Assembly (NCBI GenBank): GCA_036504595.1
Contig: DASXUX010000109.1
Location: 186,001-250,000 of the forward strand
Origin: DASXUX01 sp036504595
Lineage (GTDB): Bacteria; Planctomycetota; SZUA-567; H5-PLA8
DNA: 64,000 bases
Direction: 5' to 3'
This document shows positions 6,938 to 15,718 of this stretch, in pieces. How positions within the stretch are numbered: the first letter of the stretch is position 1; each line of letters begins with the position of its first letter. A program made the translations under genes and the position numbers. The notes under the pieces were generated by a model that worked only from the letters and a program-made list of their open reading frames with translations, had not been told where the DNA came from and searched no databases.

Positions 6938-8818
6938 ATGGAAACAGGCAACGAACACCACAGCGCACTCAATACTCTCATCCATTCGCTGGCAGCGGCC
7001 ACCGTTCTGCCGGCTGGCGATGTCGGCAAGCAGCTTGGCCGGCCGCCGAAGCCGGAGATGGGCGACTACGCCTTTCCGTGCTTCCAGTACGCCAAGTCGA
7101 ACAAGCTCGCGCCGCCCGCGGCTGCCGCGCAGCTTGCAGCGACGTTGCAGACCGACGCAAGCCTGACCGCGATTCTCGACAAAGCCGAAGCGGCCGGTCC
7201 GTTCCTGAATATCCGCCTGAAGCCCGGCGTGCTCTGTGCTTCCATCGTCAAGATGATTGAGGACGCCAAAGGCGCGTACGGTTCGACGAAGGTTGGCGAG
7301 GGCAAGACGATTGTCATCGACTACTCGGCGCCGAACATCGCCAAGCCCTTCCACGTCGGCCACCTGATGAGCACCATCATCGGCGCGTCGCTGGTGCGCA
7401 TCTATCGAGCGCTCGGGTACAAGGTCGTTGGCGTGAATCACCTTGGCGACTGGGGCGTGCAGTGCGGTTTTCAGTTCCTGGCGTGGCAGCGTGCTGACCC
7501 GGTCGAGCGCGAAAAACAGCTTTCTGAACGCGGCCTCGACTACCTCTGCGATCTATATATCGAGATCAACAGCGCCGCCAAAGAAGTCGTGATGCTCGAA
7601 ACTGAGCTGCAGAATCGCGAAGTTGTCAGCAATCCGGAGGAGCGCGAGCGGATCAAATCGCGTCTTGATGAAGTCAAACGCGAAGCGGACGCTCGCGACA
7701 CGCAGGCTCGCGCGCTGTTCAAGAAGCTTGAAGATGGCGACGCCGAACTGAAGGCGCTGTGGGAACGCTTCCGCCGCGAGACGCTTACGTACCTGCAGAA
7801 ATCCTACGATCGCCTCGGCGTCAAGTTCGACTCCGACGCCGGCGAAGGCTTCTACGAACCGATGCTCAAGCCGCTGCTGGCGGACCTGACCGCGAAGCGC
7901 ATTGCGGTCGAAAGCGAGGGAGCGCTCGTCATCCCGATGGATGACGCTCCGCCCAAGCCCGGCAAAGATCCCAAGCCGCCGTTTATCCTGCGCAAGAGCG
8001 ACGAGGCGACGATCTACGGCACGCGCGATCTGGCCGCGGTTCTCTATCGGAAGAAAACCTACGACTTCGAGAAATGCCTGTACGTTGTGGACGTGCGCCA
8101 AAGCGGCCACTTCCAGATGCTCTTTAAGGCTGTGACGAAGATGGGGAACGTGTGGTCCAAAGACTGCGTTCACGTTTCCTTTGGCCTGATGCAGATCAAG
8201 GAAGGCGACACCGTTCTGGCGATGACCACGCGCGGCGGACGCATGGTGCCGCTCAACGAATTGCTGGACCGCATGGTGGCCAAAGTCCGCGACATCGTGC
8301 GCCAAAAGAATCCGGAACTGGCCGAGGACAAAGCCGGCCGCGTTGCTGAAGCCGTCGGTGTCGGGGCGATCATCTTCTGGGTGCAGGCTCGCCGCCGCGC
8401 CAGCAACTTCGTCTTCGATTGGAATCAGGCGACCGATCCGAACGGCGACACCGGCCCATATCTGCAATATGCGCACGCGCGAGCGTGCAGCATTCTGCGC
8501 AAGTCGGGCGCGGTGCCAGGAAGCTGGCTGAATGCACCGCTGGACACGCTGACCGAGCCCGAAGAAACGGCGCTCGCCAAAGCGTTGGAAGGGTACCCCA
8601 GAGTTGTGCGGCAAGCGGCGCAGGATTACGAGCCGTCGTTAATCGCAACGTACCTGCTGGACCTTGCCAGCTCCTTTGGCAATTTCCTCAACAAGCATCG
8701 TGTGATTGACTCGCCGCCCGGCCAGAGAGAAGCTCGCTTGGCGCTCGTCGATGCGGTTCGCGGACTGCTGGCGCAAGGTTTGGGAATGTTGGGCGTGGCC
8801 GCGCCGCAGGAGATGTAA
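6938..8818 (+). CDS. argS: arginyl-tRNA synthetase
   Basis: 626 residues; charges tRNA-Arg with arginine in the cytoplasm. It is a class I synthetase. The HIGH motif appears as FHVGH (138-142), after the typical DYSAPNIAKP lead-in. The MSTR/KMSK-equivalent is AMTTRGG near residue 427. The C-terminal DALR anticodon-binding domain begins near GPYLQYAHAR. The length is a little above the usual 550-590. ATG 6938 lacks a ribosome-binding site; the extended frame upstream is repeat sequence. A palindromic repeat starts right after the stop codon. Confidence 0.95.
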   Translation: METGNEHHSALNTLIHSLAAATVLPAGDVGKQLGRPPKPEMGDYAFPCFQYAKSNKLAPPAAAAQLAATLQTDASLTAILDKAEAAGPFLNIRLKPGVLCASIVKMIEDAKGAYGSTKVGEGKTIVIDYSAPNIAKPFHVGHLMSTIIGASLVRIYRALGYKVVGVNHLGDWGVQCGFQFLAWQRADPVEREKQLSERGLDYLCDLYIEINSAAKEVVMLETELQNREVVSNPEERERIKSRLDEVKREADARDTQARALFKKLEDGDAELKALWERFRRETLTYLQKSYDRLGVKFDSDAGEGFYEPMLKPLLADLTAKRIAVESEGALVIPMDDAPPKPGKDPKPPFILRKSDEATIYGTRDLAAVLYRKKTYDFEKCLYVVDVRQSGHFQMLFKAVTKMGNVWSKDCVHVSFGLMQIKEGDTVLAMTTRGGRMVPLNELLDRMVAKVRDIVRQKNPELAEDKAGRVAEAVGVGAIIFWVQARRRASNFVFDWNQATDPNGDTGPYLQYAHARACSILRKSGAVPGSWLNAPLDTLTEPEETALAKALEGYPRVVRQAAQDYEPSLIATYLLDLASSFGNFLNKHRVIDSPPGQREARLALVDAVRGLLAQGLGMLGVAAPQEM

Positions 8819-8938
8819 TGTGGCACGGGCAGGCCGAGCCGCTGCTTTTGGCGGCTCGGATTGCCCGTGCAATCCGGCGCATCCTCACGGGCAATCTGCC
8901 GGAGCAAAAGCCGCTCCGGCAGCCTGCCCGTGCCACAC
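8819..8938. repeat. composite GC-rich palindromes directly after argS stop
   Basis: Hairpin 1 (8823-8870) has 20-base arms with two mismatches. Hairpin 2 (8886-8932) has CACGGGCA-CTGCCGGAGC arms around an AAAAGCC loop. An outer TGTGGCACGGGCA/TGCCCGTGCCACA pair joins both ends. The element begins at the base after the argS stop. Hairpin 2 shares its outer arms with the in-gene copy at 13952-13997. It could act as a terminator, but it has no T tract. Confidence 0.85.
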
Positions 8939-9010
8939 CAGCCGGTTGGCAGGCGAATTGCGCTCGCTGTGAAAAACGTGCAATTTGCCGGTGCTGCGGA
9001 GCGAGTTGTA

Positions 9011-9793
9011 ATGTTTGGGTTTAACAGGCGCTTACAAGAAATGCCCATGCCCAGTGATCCCAGTGCCGCCAATTCCGGCGAACTTCAGTCGCGCCATTCC
9101 AGTTCGCGGCGGCATGATTCCGTCGTTGCGAGAGACTACATCGCCGTTGCGCGTGGGTCGGACCTGGTGGTGATTCGCGTCGTCGGCCATGGCAACATGC
9201 ACACCGCTCAGGCCCTGGCCGATTTTGCCGATGCGCAGCGCAGCGCCGGTTTCCGCCGCTTCGTCTTCGACCTGGAACGCTGTCAGGGGATGGACAGCAC
9301 GTTTGTGGGCGTGATGGTCGGAATCCACACCTCACTGCAAGTCGATGCGCCGGTTGTTCAAAATCAAGCAGACATGCAACCGCTCAGCCCCGGCGTGGCC
9401 GCCGCGGAACTGGCCAGTGAGTTTGCTTCGCCGCTGGCGAACTCGGCTGCACCGTCCGCCGAAAAACCTGCGTATGCCGATGGCGCGGCTTCAGCATCAG
9501 GCAGTGCGGAGAATGGCGCGGGCCAGATTTCGGCCGTGAACGTGCCGCCGGAAATCCAGGAACTGCTCATGATGCTCGGCGCCGACCGCTTCATCAAGCT
9601 GCGCGGCGCCTGCGACCTGACGCAGCTCGAGACGACCATTCTTGCCGAAAAAAATCAGCCTCCGGAACAGCGCCGCCGCCTGATTTTGCGCGCGCACGAA
9701 ATGCTCGTCGAAATCGACAAGCGCAATCTCGCCCAGTTCGGCCAGTTCCTCCAGTTGCTCTCCTCCGAACTCGCCAAAGACAGCAGTAATTGA
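9011..9793 (+). CDS. STAS-domain protein with long interdomain insert
   Basis: 260 residues. Residues about 35-100 resemble a STAS (anti-sigma-factor antagonist) fold: VVIRVVGHGNMHTAQALADF and then FVFDLERCQGMDSTFVGVMVG, the latter matching the helix-preceding phosphorylation loop (DSTF in place of DSSG). An Ala/Ser/Pro-rich stretch (about 115-180) interrupts before a C-terminal segment with strand-like LGADRFIKLRG and a long helix. ATG 9011 has GGAG about nine bases upstream; ATG 9041 is possible. It probably acts in a partner-switch with a kinase such as an RsbW-like protein, none of which is in the window. Confidence 0.7.
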   Translation: MFGFNRRLQEMPMPSDPSAANSGELQSRHSSSRRHDSVVARDYIAVARGSDLVVIRVVGHGNMHTAQALADFADAQRSAGFRRFVFDLERCQGMDSTFVGVMVGIHTSLQVDAPVVQNQADMQPLSPGVAAAELASEFASPLANSAAPSAEKPAYADGAASASGSAENGAGQISAVNVPPEIQELLMMLGADRFIKLRGACDLTQLETTILAEKNQPPEQRRRLILRAHEMLVEIDKRNLAQFGQFLQLLSSELAKDSSN

Positions 9794-10116
9794 GGGGTGG
9801 TACTTGGTACTTGGTGAGTGGTACTTGGTGAGTGGTGAGTGGTGGAGTGGTGAGTGGTGGAGTGGTGAGTGGTGAGTGGTGGAGTGGTGGAGTGGTGGAG
9901 TGGTGGAGTGGTCCGTTGTCCGTTGTCCGTTGTCCGTTATCAGTCCGTTAGTCGTACGCCCTCGCCTCGCCGGCAATCGGTACCCGACGTGGAAACCGTT
10001 TGGCCTGAAAGGCCTACCTATGAAAGCCCAGGGCAAGCTCACGAAGTGAGCGCCGCCCTGGGTTCCATCGCCCCATCATTTCGTCGTCCTGAAGGGGCCG
10101 GACAGTATTGCGCCTG
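9794..10116. repeat. GGTGAGTGGT/GTCCGTTGTCC tandem tracts and a CCCAGGGC palindrome
   Basis: No gene in this 323-bp gap. 9795-9912 is tandem TACTTGGTGAGTGGT/GGAGTGGT, and 9911-9950 is tandem GTCCGTT. At 10025-10064 an AGCCCAGGGC/GCCCTGGGTT stem encloses GCTCAC-GAA-GTGAGC. The gap separates two convergent genes, so the palindrome may also serve as a terminator. Confidence 0.8.
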
Positions 10117-12459
10117 CTACTTCGCCGGCACCAATACCGCCGTCGTTTGTGGCGCGAGTTTCAAAACGGTGCCGGCTGCCATTTCTTTGCGCGTGACTAA
10201 GTCCAATGCTTTCGCGCAGTCTTTGGGGACCGTCAGATCAAACGTCTTTTCTTTTGAGCAGTTCATACCGATCAGGTATTTGCCGTACGCCAGCGTGTAG
10301 AACTCCGCCTTGCCCGCGAAAACACTCTCGTCGCCGGGCTTGAATCTGATGCCGTCTGGAATTTTCGCGATCGGCAACTTTTCTCCCGCGAGAGCTGAGT
10401 GCAGTTCCATCGGATAACGATGTCCGCCGTTGCCGAAGCCCATGTTCGTCCAATCCGGCCGCGTGTACGTTTGCGCGCTCTTTTCGAACACGGCCTCTTC
10501 GCGCACAACGGCAATGCGACTGAACGCCGGCAACAGATGATGCACGCGCGCCAGGAAGTTCACACCATACCGGGCGCGCCAGTAGAGCGACGCGTACAGA
10601 ATCTCATCCGCATTCTTGATCGCCACTACGCCGTCTTCTTCGTCGCTGAAGACAAAGTCGCTTCCGGACATGGGCAACTTTTTGGCGCTCGGCGGCTGCG
10701 CTCGGATCGTTTCGTACTGCTCCGGTATGCCCAGCATCCCCGCGGTGGAGCGCAGCCCCGTTTCTTTCAATTGGTTTCGTAGCAGAGCAAAGAACTGGTT
10801 GTCCGCGAGCATCTGCTGCGCGTAGCCGACGGAGTCCGCGTCCAGCGTTGCCGCGGCCGTATACAATGTTGACGCATCCCACGTGGCCCGCTCGCCGTAG
10901 CAGACGTCGCCGGGGAAATGAACGTCGCGCCACCCGACGACGGTCTCAATGCGCATCGCCCGGTTGCCTTCATCGTCCAGCGCGGGATAGCGGAACACGG
11001 CTCGCGCTCGCGCGATCTTCTCAAGCTGCGCCTTGATCGCCGCGTCTCCAAGCAGGGTAGCGCCGGCCTCCGTGCCGGCCGGCAGGGACGCCGGCGCTAC
11101 CCTTTGAGCGGGTTCGCGCGTGGCATCGTAAATCTGTGTCACCCAGTCGAGCACTTCGCCGTAGTAGCCGACGAAACCCAATTCGCGCGTGAGTCCCTTT
11201 GCGGTCAGTTGCAGATAGTTTTCTCCGACGGGCTTCTCCGGGCCTTTGTCCGTCTCGCTGCCCAGCCAAGGCTGCAGGCCGATCGATTCGTACAAGTAGC
11301 GCAGCATGTCGCGTTCGGGCAGAGCGTGCGGAGGGTCGATCGACGCCACGGCGCGGTTGGCGCGATAGATGTTCAGATCGATGATCATCGACTGGTTGGT
11401 GTACAGCCGGCGGTGCCGGCGATGCCAATCGCGGCTGGCCTGAAACATTTCGGACCACGCGGCTTTGCGCGTCGCTGCGCCCTCGATCGGCTGATCCAGC
11501 GCAGCCCCAAGTTTCGCCGCCACCAGCCGCACGGCATCTGCGGCCAGGCCCAGGCCGAACCAGTCGGGGTTCGGTGTTGCGGGGTCGGACTGAGCCAGCT
11601 TAGGATCTTTGCGGTACGCGGCGTAGAGCGCGTCGCAGGCTTCGATGACGCGCTCGACAGCTTTCGGGTTTTGGAACGCCGGCGTGGATTTCGTGTGATA
11701 CGCGCGCGCGAGCAAATGCACCTGCATCTGGTTGAGCGGCCTCTTGGACGCCAGCAGCTTTTCAACCTCGCCGTTGACGCGCTTCTTCACGGCGTCGAGC
11801 ATTTCGGGGCCGGGCTCCCTGCGAATCGGCGGATCAGCGGGCGCGGCGCCCTGCTTCTCTGTTGCTGGAGGAACGAAGCAGCCATTTGTGTGAACGTACG
11901 CCGCGTAGATTCCGCGTGTGGGTTCGGTCATGGTTTTCTGATACTGTTCGAAGTTCGTGCCGTAGCCCCAGATTCGCCCCGTGCTGCGGATCTCGAGTTT
12001 GAGTTGCGTCTTGCCGCGCGTCATCTCCAGTGGAAGCGGAGTCGTGTTATAGAAAAAGCGCCCGTTGCACAGCGGCGCGTCGGAACCGTGATCCAGCAGA
12101 TCGATGTCGCCGAGGTGCCGGTAACCGATCTGCTTTCCTTCGCAATACAAAATCAATTTGTTCTGCGAGATGTCATCGCCCCACAGCCGCACTGTAAAGT
12201 AGTTCGGCTTCTCCGGATCGACTTTCATTTCAAAGCTGAGGCGTCCGCCCTGCCATTCCGGCTTATCGAGCGGCAACAGCCGCCGCGCGGGGTCACCCAG
12301 ACCTCCTTTGATCGTCTCGCTGTGATCGGACGAAAGCGCATGCCGCTGTTCCGACTGCGCATCGCCAAACGCAAGGGAATCCACGAGGCCACAGTCTTCG
12401 GCGGCATACGCCAAATTCATCAGCAGTGCAGTACAAATCAGATAAAAGATGTTCTTCAT
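10117..12459 (-). CDS. large secreted protein of unknown function
   Basis: 780 residues with a clear signal peptide (MKNIFYLICTALLMNLAYA|AE), which sets the start. The N-terminal 200 residues are beta-rich with carbohydrate-binding character (FTVRLWGDD, LKLEIRSTG). The middle is helical (about 220-500), followed by a second beta-rich part (about 560-780). This order is reminiscent of (alpha/alpha)-toroid polysaccharide lyases, but I find no catalytic Asn/His/Tyr pattern I can defend. An in-frame palindromic repeat (11055-11102) adds the loop RVAPASLPAGTEAGAT. The hypothesis is a glycan-active exoenzyme. Confidence 0.6.
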   Translation of the reverse strand: MKNIFYLICTALLMNLAYAAEDCGLVDSLAFGDAQSEQRHALSSDHSETIKGGLGDPARRLLPLDKPEWQGGRLSFEMKVDPEKPNYFTVRLWGDDISQNKLILYCEGKQIGYRHLGDIDLLDHGSDAPLCNGRFFYNTTPLPLEMTRGKTQLKLEIRSTGRIWGYGTNFEQYQKTMTEPTRGIYAAYVHTNGCFVPPATEKQGAAPADPPIRREPGPEMLDAVKKRVNGEVEKLLASKRPLNQMQVHLLARAYHTKSTPAFQNPKAVERVIEACDALYAAYRKDPKLAQSDPATPNPDWFGLGLAADAVRLVAAKLGAALDQPIEGAATRKAAWSEMFQASRDWHRRHRRLYTNQSMIIDLNIYRANRAVASIDPPHALPERDMLRYLYESIGLQPWLGSETDKGPEKPVGENYLQLTAKGLTRELGFVGYYGEVLDWVTQIYDATREPAQRVAPASLPAGTEAGATLLGDAAIKAQLEKIARARAVFRYPALDDEGNRAMRIETVVGWRDVHFPGDVCYGERATWDASTLYTAAATLDADSVGYAQQMLADNQFFALLRNQLKETGLRSTAGMLGIPEQYETIRAQPPSAKKLPMSGSDFVFSDEEDGVVAIKNADEILYASLYWRARYGVNFLARVHHLLPAFSRIAVVREEAVFEKSAQTYTRPDWTNMGFGNGGHRYPMELHSALAGEKLPIAKIPDGIRFKPGDESVFAGKAEFYTLAYGKYLIGMNCSKEKTFDLTVPKDCAKALDLVTRKEMAAGTVLKLAPQTTAVLVPAK
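11055..11102. repeat. palindromic element inside the 780-residue gene
   Basis: GGGTAGCGCCGGC (11055-11067) pairs perfectly with GCCGGCGCTACCC (11090-11102), with a GTGCCGG/CCGGCA inner stem. The length is a multiple of three and the frame stays open. Confidence 0.85.
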
Positions 12460-12652
12460 AGGGCTAGAGCTTAGTTCAGTGCCCCTGCGTGGAAAGAGAA
12501 AAGCGCACAACGGTGCTCAATCCAAAACTAAAATCCTCTGCGTCCTCCGCGTCCTCTGCGGTAGGAAGTTTCACCTCCCAGATTTGCATCTCCGCGTGTG
12601 AAGGCGTATCCTGCATGCACGTCTTGCTTGCGGTTATCTCCTTGGAGGAATA

Positions 12653-13765
12653 ATGCGCGGTCGCCGAATAGCAGCAATCGTTACTCCCGTCGTGCTCGCG
12701 GGCGTGGTCGCCTTTTTCGTTCTCGCCAATAATAAAGCAAAGCCGCTTCCGGAAGGCCTCGGTCCCTACGATCCCAAACCACTGATGCAGCAGTTGGAGC
12801 AGCGGACGCAGACGGACAAGTACCGGTTTGCGGTCGTGGGCGACAGCAAGAATGAGCCGCCCTTTGCGCTGCTCCTGACCAAGATCACCAGCGAGATCAA
12901 GCCTGACTTCATGCTGACGACTGGCGACATGGTTCGCACCGGCGGCGGCAAAAAAGGGCCAGGCTATTGGGAGCACTTCGCCAAGACCGCTGGCGCGGAC
13001 ATGAAGCTTCGCCCGTGGTGGCCGGCGGCCGGGAATCACGATGTTTCGACCGGCGGAGAGAACAATTTCAAACGTTTCTATAATCTGGATCGCGAATACT
13101 ACAGTTTCACGTTTCGCAACGCGCTCTTCATCGCGCTGCCGTGGCAATACACGGAGGGCGAGAGCCTGAAATGGTTGGAGGAGGAACTGAAGAAGGGTGC
13201 AGCCGAGAAGAAGCACATCTTTGCTTTCAACCACATGCCCTTCTATACCGTCGGGCACAAGGGGAACGTTCCGAACAAGAGCGTCGGCGCGGCGGCTCTG
13301 CTGGAAAAATACGGCGCGCGCGCGGTGTTCTCCGGCCACGATCACGGCTATTACCGAACGATGCGCAACGGAGTGGCGTACGTCATTTCCGCAGGCGCGG
13401 GCGCCGGGATTGCGCCCGCGATGCGCAAAGATGAAGCGCTCAAAGAGGACGTGTTCTACCATAAGGAGCCCAACACATACCGCGGTCAGCCGCTGCCCGA
13501 AGGCTTCAAGGTCACACATCTCAATCCGCTGGGAACGGAAAGCAAAGACAACGGCGAGCGCGATAAGGAAGAACAAGCCGAGGCCAAGAACGACTCCGGC
13601 AACAAACCTCTGTACTGGTATCACAATGGCGTCACGGGCGTTGAACGCGTCACCGACGAACCGGACCTGCTCGCCGTCGTGGTTGACGTCGATGGCGCAA
13701 GCGTGAAGCTGTCCTGCGTGACTTATCGCGGCGAAACGCTCGACGAAGTGGTGCTGTCGAAGTAG
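12653..13765 (+). CDS. membrane-anchored or exported metallophosphoesterase
   Basis: 370 residues; calcineurin-like phosphoesterase with the two-metal motifs in order: VVGDS, TTGDM, AGNHD, FNHMPF and GHDHG. An N-terminal hydrophobic helix (about residues 6-25) indicates export or a membrane anchor. GGAGG lies shortly before ATG 12653. It cleaves a phosphoester or phosphoanhydride; the substrate is unknown. The GTG of the M42 peptidase follows 12 bases after the stop, suggesting one transcription unit. Confidence 0.85.
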   Translation: MRGRRIAAIVTPVVLAGVVAFFVLANNKAKPLPEGLGPYDPKPLMQQLEQRTQTDKYRFAVVGDSKNEPPFALLLTKITSEIKPDFMLTTGDMVRTGGGKKGPGYWEHFAKTAGADMKLRPWWPAAGNHDVSTGGENNFKRFYNLDREYYSFTFRNALFIALPWQYTEGESLKWLEEELKKGAAEKKHIFAFNHMPFYTVGHKGNVPNKSVGAAALLEKYGARAVFSGHDHGYYRTMRNGVAYVISAGAGAGIAPAMRKDEALKEDVFYHKEPNTYRGQPLPEGFKVTHLNPLGTESKDNGERDKEEQAEAKNDSGNKPLYWYHNGVTGVERVTDEPDLLAVVVDVDGASVKLSCVTYRGETLDEVVLSK

Positions 13766-13777
13766 CGGAGACCCATC

Positions 13778-15016
13778 GTGGACCCGACTTCTCGCTGGCT
13801 TGCTATTGCTCAAGGCCTGCTGCTGCAGCCCACCGCGGCCTGCAAAGAGGAGTGCCCGGCGGCGTTTGTGCGGCACTTCGCGGAGGAGCGGTCGGCGCTT
13901 GCGTTCTCTGCCGATCCGTCGGGCAATCTGCTGGTGAAGTATGGCGGAAGTCACGGGCAATCTGCCGCGCAAAAGGACGCGCGGCAGCCTGCCCGTGCCA
14001 CACCGCTCGTGTTCGTGGCGCACATGGACCATCCTGGATTCTGGATTGAGAAGGCGACGGGCCGCGGTGGGGCCGGCGTCCCTGCCGGCCACGTCGAACT
14101 GACGTTCAAGGGTTGGGTGGGGAAAGGGCACACGCATCGCGGCGAATGGGTCGAGTTCTTTGCGCCCGGCAAGCCGTGCGCTGTTGGCGCGGGCGAACTG
14201 GTCAGCATCCGCGAAGAGAAGGGCCGGCTGGTCGGCGCGAGAGCGAAAATCAAATCCGGCGTCGCGCCCGAAGGCGGCTTTGCGATGTGGGCCTTTCCGG
14301 CCTTTTCCATCGAGAAATGCAACGGTGGTGCCGGCCTCCGTGCCGGCAAGATCGTCGCGCGCGGCTGCGATGATCAGCTCGGCTGCGCGACGATGTTGTG
14401 CCTCCTGGATGAACTCGCGCGCCGCAAGCCGAAGGGCGTGCAGGTCTGGGCTTTGTTCACGCGGGCGGAAGAAGTCGGCTTTTTTGGAACGCTCGAAGCC
14501 ATCCGGCATAAGGTTCTGCCCAAGAATGCGCTGGTGATCTCGATCGAAACCTCGAAGGCCGGACCGATTGCCGCTCAAGGCGACGGCGTGGTCGTGCGCG
14601 TCGGCGACAAGGCCAGCATTTTTGATCCAGGCCTGACGGCAGCGCTGTGCCAGGCCGCCGCGAGCGCCGCCAAGAAAATCCCAGGCTTCAAATTCCAGCG
14701 CAAGCTGATGGACGGCGGCACGTGCGAAGCCACGGCGTACTGCAGCTTCGGCTGGCGTGCGTCGGGCCTGGCGATGCCGCTGGGCAACTATCACAATCAG
14801 GCCGAAGCCAACGGCAAGCTGAGCATCGGCCCCGAAAACATTGCCGTAGACGATTTCCGTTCGACCGTGCAGCTTCTGGTTGAACTCGCGCTTCACCCGG
14901 AAATGCTCAAGCCCGGACAGTCCCAACTGCCCGCCTGGATGAAGGAACGCGGCAAAGCGGCCCGCGAGGCGCTCACCGGCAGCGGGGAAGTGAGACGGCC
15001 GAAGCGCGAAATATGA
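13778..15016 (+). CDS. M42-family aminopeptidase with three repeat-encoded inserts
   Basis: 412 residues; cytoplasmic zinc or cobalt aminopeptidase of family M42 (glutamyl aminopeptidase type). Visible residues: H82 in AHMDH, D198 in CDDQ, catalytic E231/E232 in AEEVGFFG, E257 in SIET and H339 in GNYHNQ. All five metal or catalytic positions are present, so it is probably active. The GTG start has GGAG nine bases upstream. Three palindromic repeats are translated in frame: about residues 58-74 (13952-13997), 97-105 (14067-14092) and 183-190 (14324-14347). All lie in loops between conserved motifs. Confidence 0.85.
   Translation: MDPTSRWLAIAQGLLLQPTAACKEECPAAFVRHFAEERSALAFSADPSGNLLVKYGGSHGQSAAQKDARQPARATPLVFVAHMDHPGFWIEKATGRGGAGVPAGHVELTFKGWVGKGHTHRGEWVEFFAPGKPCAVGAGELVSIREEKGRLVGARAKIKSGVAPEGGFAMWAFPAFSIEKCNGGAGLRAGKIVARGCDDQLGCATMLCLLDELARRKPKGVQVWALFTRAEEVGFFGTLEAIRHKVLPKNALVISIETSKAGPIAAQGDGVVVRVGDKASIFDPGLTAALCQAAASAAKKIPGFKFQRKLMDGGTCEATAYCSFGWRASGLAMPLGNYHNQAEANGKLSIGPENIAVDDFRSTVQLLVELALHPEMLKPGQSQLPAWMKERGKAAREALTGSGEVRRPKREI
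13952..13997. repeat. palindromic element 1 in the M42 gene
   Basis: 19-base arms with two mismatches (CACGGGCAATCTGCCGCGC and its partner) around AAAAGGAC. The outer part is nearly identical to the second hairpin after argS (8886-8932), while the inner stem differs but still pairs. Confidence 0.85.
14067..14092. repeat. half-size palindromic element 2 in the M42 gene
   Basis: GTGGGGCCGGC-GTCCCT-GCCGGCCAC, a single-stem version of the larger elements at 4715 and 11055, translated as GGAGVPAGH. Confidence 0.7.
14324..14347. repeat. half-size palindromic element 3 in the M42 gene
   Basis: GGTGGTGCCGGC-CTCC-GTGCCGGC, translated as GGAGLRAG. The same core recurs at 22648-22728 and 33086-33110. 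Confidence 0.7.
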
Positions 15017-15029
15017 CGACATGCTGCTA

Positions 15030-15674
15030 CTACATGCGTGTCCCGACGAAAATCGTCGGCTGAAGCTTCCGCGCTCCTGCGATGTCTTCATAATCTCCCA
15101 AAATGATGTACTTTCCGCCAAAATCGATGTGAACCCCAGCTAAGCCTGAGTCGGTGCGCGGTGCTATCAAGTAATATCGTGCTTGGTTGTTCCACATGTT
15201 ACCGACTGCTTTAGGTACCGAACCTCGAGGAAGCTCACCTGCGAGAACCGGTAGCTCCTTGTTCTTGTATTGCTCGTTGATTTCCCCAAGCCAGCGGTCC
15301 AAAACCTCTAGATTCTTGCCTCTTACAAACGTGCTGTAGCCATCGAGAAATCGGCTGCCCACTGTCGGCAAAAACGCAGGGCCTATGATCGCACAGATGC
15401 AGAGTAGTAGCCTTAGGGCGCTGAAGCGCGCCGGCAGGTAGGCGCGGTTGATTCTGACCAAAATCCAACAGAAGAGGACAATCCGCACAATCACGCCAAG
15501 AAAAATCAGAGCGATGCAAACGGAAATAGGAGCATCGTTTCGCCCAAGCAGGAAAGGTGCTAGCCAAAGTGCAAACACACAAGAAAGAAAAACGGCCGCG
15601 CAGACAGTTAGCTCGCGCAACAAAGTCGTTTCATCACACGTCTTGTCTGCAGCTATCGAACTCGACTGCGCCAT
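15030..15674 (-). CDS. orphan membrane protein
   Basis: 214 residues from MAQSSSIAADK (an upstream Met at 15707 is possible). Three hydrophobic helices occupy about residues 20-115. A soluble C-terminal half follows, with a beta-rich segment (YYLIAPRTDSGLAG, GGKYIILGDYEDIA) that resembles pseudopilin or lipoprotein tails only vaguely. The base composition looks less GC-rich than its neighbours, which hints at a transferred or fast-evolving gene. I do not recognise a family. Confidence 0.55.
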   Translation of the reverse strand: MAQSSSIAADKTCDETTLLRELTVCAAVFLSCVFALWLAPFLLGRNDAPISVCIALIFLGVIVRIVLFCWILVRINRAYLPARFSALRLLLCICAIIGPAFLPTVGSRFLDGYSTFVRGKNLEVLDRWLGEINEQYKNKELPVLAGELPRGSVPKAVGNMWNNQARYYLIAPRTDSGLAGVHIDFGGKYIILGDYEDIAGARKLQPTIFVGTRM

Positions 15675-15718
15675 TCCTTTGCTCCCATACAAGCCGTTGC
15701 ACGCCATTCATCATGACG

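Noticed and set aside
9795..9912. Possible CRISPR or origin iterons
   Set aside because: Units are short and degenerate, have no unique spacers and recur at unrelated intergenic sites; no dnaA or replication gene is nearby.
12476..15121. 881-codon minus-strand frame over the phosphoesterase and M42 genes
   Set aside because: The plus-strand genes carry full catalytic motif sets; this frame has none.
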